In this document: positions 5,430-7,045 of the stretch, piece by piece
Layout of the letters: every line of letters starts with the position of its first letter
Position numbering within the stretch: position 1 is the first letter of the stretch
Translations under genes and position numbers: made by a program
Origin: an archaeon
GTDB taxonomy: Archaea > Iainarchaeota > Iainarchaeia > Iainarchaeales > GCA-2688035
DNA: 7,045 nt
Reading direction: 5' to 3'
Assembly: GCA_030616665.1 (NCBI GenBank)
Contig: JAUWWX010000045.1
Coordinates: 1 to 7,045 of the forward strand
Notes under the pieces: generated by a model
Told to the model about the DNA's origin: nothing
Databases searched by the model: none
The model's input: the letters and a program-made list of their open reading frames with translations, nothing else

Positions 5430-6492
5430 CAGGGCACAGGGTGGACTGGAATACCTGATGACATATGGCTGGGCACTCATACTAATAGCAGCCGTTATCG
5501 GCGTACTAGTCTTCATAGTAAGCAGCCCTGTTTCAACCGTCTCCTTTAGCAGCAGCAACCCAACAAAAATCATAATCAAATCCGGAGCAATTCAAGACAC
5601 AACCGCAACAGCCATACTGCAAAACATTACTGGAGGAAAAATCAAAATCACAGCCGTTTCAGCAACAGGAGACAGCTACACACCACCCTGCACAATAAAC
5701 GAACAAGCAACAAACATCAATATTCCGGCAGGCGGAACAATGCTACTCGAATGCCCTTTGTCAGGAGAAGACCCAAAAGGAGCAGTCACAATAAACTACA
5801 CGGACTTCGCAAGCCTGCAGAGAACCGCAATCATTAGAATCGCAGGAGGCAGCGGCACCGGAGGCGGACCACCGGGACCAAGCTGTGGAGACGCAAGCTG
5901 CGACATAGGAGAAGAATGTGCAGCAGACTGTTTAACAGAAACACACTGCACAGACACTGTTGACAACGACGAAGACACAGACACAGACTGCGACGACTCA
6001 GACTGCTCGGCAGACCCGGCATGCGTTGGAGGCATAACTTTTAGCCAAAATTTTGGTGGCAGTGGCTGGGATGATGGTTCTTCGGTTGTTTCTGTTTCTG
6101 ATGGTTTTGTTGTTGCTGGTTCTACTGATTCTTTTGGTTCTGGTGACCAGGTTTATTTGTTGAAGACTGATTTGTCTGGTAATTTGTTGTGGGAGAAGAA
6201 TTTTTGCGGCAGTGACAATGATTATGGTTTTTCTGTTGTTTCTGTTTCTGATGGTTTTGTTGTTGGTGGTTATACTGGTTCTTTTGGTTCTGGTGACCAG
6301 GTTTATTTGTTGAAGACTGATTTAGATGGGGATTTGTTGTTGTGGGAGAAGAATTTTGGTGGCAGTGGCAGTGATTATGGTTCTTCTGTTGTTTCTGTTT
6401 CTGATGGTTTTGTTGTTGCTGGTTATACTGATTCTTTTGGTTCTGGTAACCAGGTTTATTTGTTGAAGACTGATTTAAGTGGCAACCAGTAA
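5422..6492 (+). CDS. Class III signal-peptide surface protein with Cys/Asp-rich region and propeller-like repeats
   Basis: Predicted 356-residue exported protein homologous to the N-terminal part of the LamG protein. Residues 1-37 (MNSRAQGGLEYLMTYGWAL, then a hydrophobic helix) are a prepilin-type signal with Gln6 as the cleavage site and Glu at +5. Residues about 40-142 form the shared beta domain with the motif LQNITGG. A GGSGTGGGPPGP linker follows, then residues 155-201 with eight Cys (CGDASC, EECAADC, HCTDTVDN, DCDDSDC), a pattern seen in Ca-binding or MopE-like extracellular proteins. Residues 211-356 are three repeats of about 50 residues (SVVSVSDGFVVAGYT, then QVYLLKTDLSGN), probably propeller blades. 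Three blades are too few for a closed propeller, and the third is cut short, suggesting 3' truncation. The ATG at 5404 would add six residues. Codon style changes sharply near 6035. Confidence 0.82.
   Translation: MNSRAQGGLEYLMTYGWALILIAAVIGVLVFIVSSPVSTVSFSSSNPTKIIIKSGAIQDTTATAILQNITGGKIKITAVSATGDSYTPPCTINEQATNINIPAGGTMLLECPLSGEDPKGAVTINYTDFASLQRTAIIRIAGGSGTGGGPPGPSCGDASCDIGEECAADCLTETHCTDTVDNDEDTDTDCDDSDCSADPACVGGITFSQNFGGSGWDDGSSVVSVSDGFVVAGSTDSFGSGDQVYLLKTDLSGNLLWEKNFCGSDNDYGFSVVSVSDGFVVGGYTGSFGSGDQVYLLKTDLDGDLLLWEKNFGGSGSDYGSSVVSVSDGFVVAGYTDSFGSGNQVYLLKTDLSGNQ
6052..6492 (+). repeat. Three tandem ~150-bp coding repeats
   Basis: Units at 6052-6201 (150 bp), 6202-6354 (153 bp, one extra Leu codon) and 6355-6492 (incomplete). 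Units 1 and 3 differ at only about three positions over the roughly 97-nt core, pointing to recent duplication. The plus strand is strongly G/T-rich and A/C-poor. Confidence 0.92.
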
Positions 6493-6500
6493 ATAGCCTA

Positions 6501-6710
6501 CTAGTCTGGTTCAAGTGTTTTTAGGGCTTCTTTTGCCTCTTTTTCGCTGACTCTCTCAACGATAAAGCCCTGTTGAACTAAAACGAATTCGCCTTTTTTT
6601 GCGTTTATTACGTTGTTGAAAACAGTGCGCTTTATGCCGGCTTGCTCTATCACTGCCTTCTTTCCATTTTCATGCAATTCAATTACTTTTGCCGGCAGCG
6701 CCAAACACAT
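6501..6710 (-). CDS. hypC: HypC family [NiFe] hydrogenase maturation chaperone
   Basis: A 69-residue cytosolic chaperone that, with HypD, assembles the Fe(CN)2CO group and delivers it to the large subunit. The start at 6710 is fixed by MCLALPAKV: the family begins MCLA(I/L)P, and the Cys exposed after Met removal is the iron-binding residue. An in-frame ATG/GTG further upstream (to 6767) would bury this Cys and is rejected. The body (VIELHENGKKAVIEQAGIKRTVFNNVI, in the usual beta-barrel order, then GEFVLVQQGFIVERVSEKEAKEALKTL) is complete. A GAGG lies about nine bases before the ATG on the minus strand. The gene is convergent with the surface protein, stops 8 nt apart, and divergent from the ferredoxin gene. 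No other hyp gene is in the window. Confidence 0.93.
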   Translation of the reverse strand: MCLALPAKVIELHENGKKAVIEQAGIKRTVFNNVINAKKGEFVLVQQGFIVERVSEKEAKEALKTLEPD

Positions 6711-6776
6711 TCCTTTTCGCCTCAAAGAATAATGCTTTAAACCCTTTTTTAACCTATTTCCATTCAAGGTGCCAAA
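6711..6776. promoter_or_regulatory. Divergent promoter region between hypC and ferredoxin gene
   Basis: A 66-bp AT-rich gap. On the plus strand GCTTTAAACC (about 6734-6743) lies some 40 bp before the ferredoxin ATG, fitting a TATA box with a short leader. On the minus strand GGTTAAAAAAGGG (about 6743-6755) could serve hypC. These assignments rest on spacing alone. Confidence 0.4.
6766..6771 (+). promoter_or_regulatory. Shine-Dalgarno site AAGGTG of the ferredoxin gene
   Basis: AAGGTG lies five bases before the ATG at 6777 and matches the archaeal anti-Shine-Dalgarno core. It sets the start of this short gene. Confidence 0.6.
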
Positions 6777-6953
6777 ATGGCTGCAGTGAACAACCAGAAA
6801 AAATGCTGCTATTGCGGGGGCTGCCCAATTGTGTGCCCTGTGCAGGCAATAGAGCTTGTTGACGAAAGGATTGCAATTGACAGGGAAAAGTGCACAAGCT
6901 GCGGAAACTGTGTCAAGCTTTGCCCAGTGGGAGCAATGAGTTTGGAGAGGTGA
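6777..6953 (+). CDS. Small 2[4Fe-4S] ferredoxin
   Basis: A 58-residue electron carrier with two bacterial-type cluster motifs: Cys10, 13, 16 and 20 followed by Pro (CCYCGGCPIVCP), and Cys39, 42, 45 and 49 followed by Pro (CTSCGNCVKLCP). All eight ligands are present, so both clusters should form. The start is supported by AAGGTG. The stop codon is part of the ribosome site of the reductase gene 8 nt downstream, so the two are very probably cotranslated, and this ferredoxin is likely the electron donor to that flavoprotein. Such ferredoxin-geranylgeranyl reductase pairs are common in archaea. A supply of electrons from the nearby hydrogenase is conceivable but not shown. Confidence 0.93.
   Translation: MAAVNNQKKCCYCGGCPIVCPVQAIELVDERIAIDREKCTSCGNCVKLCPVGAMSLER
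6947..6953 (+). promoter_or_regulatory. Shine-Dalgarno site GAGGTGA overlapping the ferredoxin stop
   Basis: GAGGTGA, a full-length match to the archaeal anti-Shine-Dalgarno region, contains the TGA stop of the ferredoxin. It is separated from the next ATG (6962) only by eight T residues (6954-6961). Confidence 0.65.
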
Positions 6954-6961
6954 TTTTTTTT

Positions 6962-7045
6962 ATGCAGGAATTTGACGCAATTGTTATTGGTGCAGGTCCT
7001 GCTGGCTTAACTGCAGCGAAAAAGCTTGCTGAAGGAAAAGCCAAG
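6962..7045 (+). CDS. FAD-dependent reductase, probably geranylgeranyl reductase family (3' part outside window)
   Basis: Only 28 codons are visible. They begin with a beta strand and the dinucleotide-binding loop IGAGPAGLTAAKKLAE, the GxGxxG fold that binds the ADP part of FAD at the N-terminus of p-hydroxybenzoate hydroxylase-like flavoproteins. Together with the preceding ferredoxin, this suggests a digeranylgeranylglycerophospholipid reductase, which saturates archaeal isoprenoid lipid chains. The FAD-binding call is firm. The substrate is inferred from context; other flavin oxidoreductases start in the same way. Confidence 0.75.
   Translation, partial: MQEFDAIVIGAGPAGLTAAKKLAEGKAK

Noticed and set aside
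3992..6492. Diversity-generating retroelement acting on the surface proteins
   Set aside because: No reverse transcriptase is present, and no template/variable repeat pair with adenine-directed substitutions. Differences between the copies are spread over all bases and many are synonymous.
6052..6492. CRISPR-like array
   Set aside because: The units are about 150 bp, in frame and continuous, with no short repeats separated by unique spacers and no cas genes.
6122..6514. Long Asn/Gln/His-rich reading frame on the minus strand
   Set aside because: It is the mirror of the G/T-rich repeats on the plus strand, whose lack of A/C leaves the antisense frame free of stops. The plus frame has a recognisable repeat domain joined to a signal peptide.
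6711..6767. Upstream extension of HypC to an 88-residue protein
   Set aside because: It would put 19 residues before MCLALP and bury the Cys that must be N-terminal after Met removal.

Overview
The window looks like a stretch of an archaeal chromosome, most likely from the DPANN group; Diapherotrites or a relative is a guess. The support is two surface proteins with archaeal class III (type IV pilin-like) signal peptides, Shine-Dalgarno sites of the GGTGA/GAGGTGA type, a cytosolic group 3-type [NiFe] hydrogenase as found in several DPANN lineages, and a ferredoxin followed by a geranylgeranyl reductase-like flavoprotein, a pair typical of archaeal lipid synthesis.

Layout. Positions 2-1970 (+) hold the 3' part of the hydrogenase small subunit and the complete large subunit. 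A hydrogenase maturation endopeptidase (1912-2325, -) runs towards the large subunit and overlaps its 3' end. A divergent promoter region with three 8-bp repeats separates it from a DMT/EamA transporter (2364-3278, +), which overlaps a DUF6390-like gene of unknown function (3232-3999, +). That gene overlaps by 8 nt a class III signal-peptide protein with a LamG domain (3992-5080, +). The module then repeats in damaged form: a 105-bp MITE-like element (5021-5125), a 3' fragment of a DUF6390-like gene (5127-5429), and a second class III signal-peptide protein with a Cys-rich Asp region and three beta-propeller-like repeats (5422-6492, +). hypC (6501-6710, -) lies tail to tail with it. Divergent from hypC are a two-cluster ferredoxin (6777-6953, +) and the first 28 codons of an FAD-dependent reductase (6962 to the edge).

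How the genes fit together. Small and large subunits, the C-terminal protease and HypC form a hydrogenase and maturation set; the DUF6390-like protein may belong to it. The set is interrupted by a surface-protein locus that appears to have grown by recombination. A nearly identical 136-nt tract of the DUF6390-like gene stands before both surface genes. Downstream of it the two copies diverge abruptly but keep the same length and frame, and the surface proteins share only their N-terminal part. A small inverted-repeat element with an 8-bp direct repeat sits exactly at the duplication seam and supplies the C-terminus of the first surface protein. This mosaic is the most unusual part of the window. 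A metagenomic assembly chimera through the 136-nt repeat is the main competing explanation.
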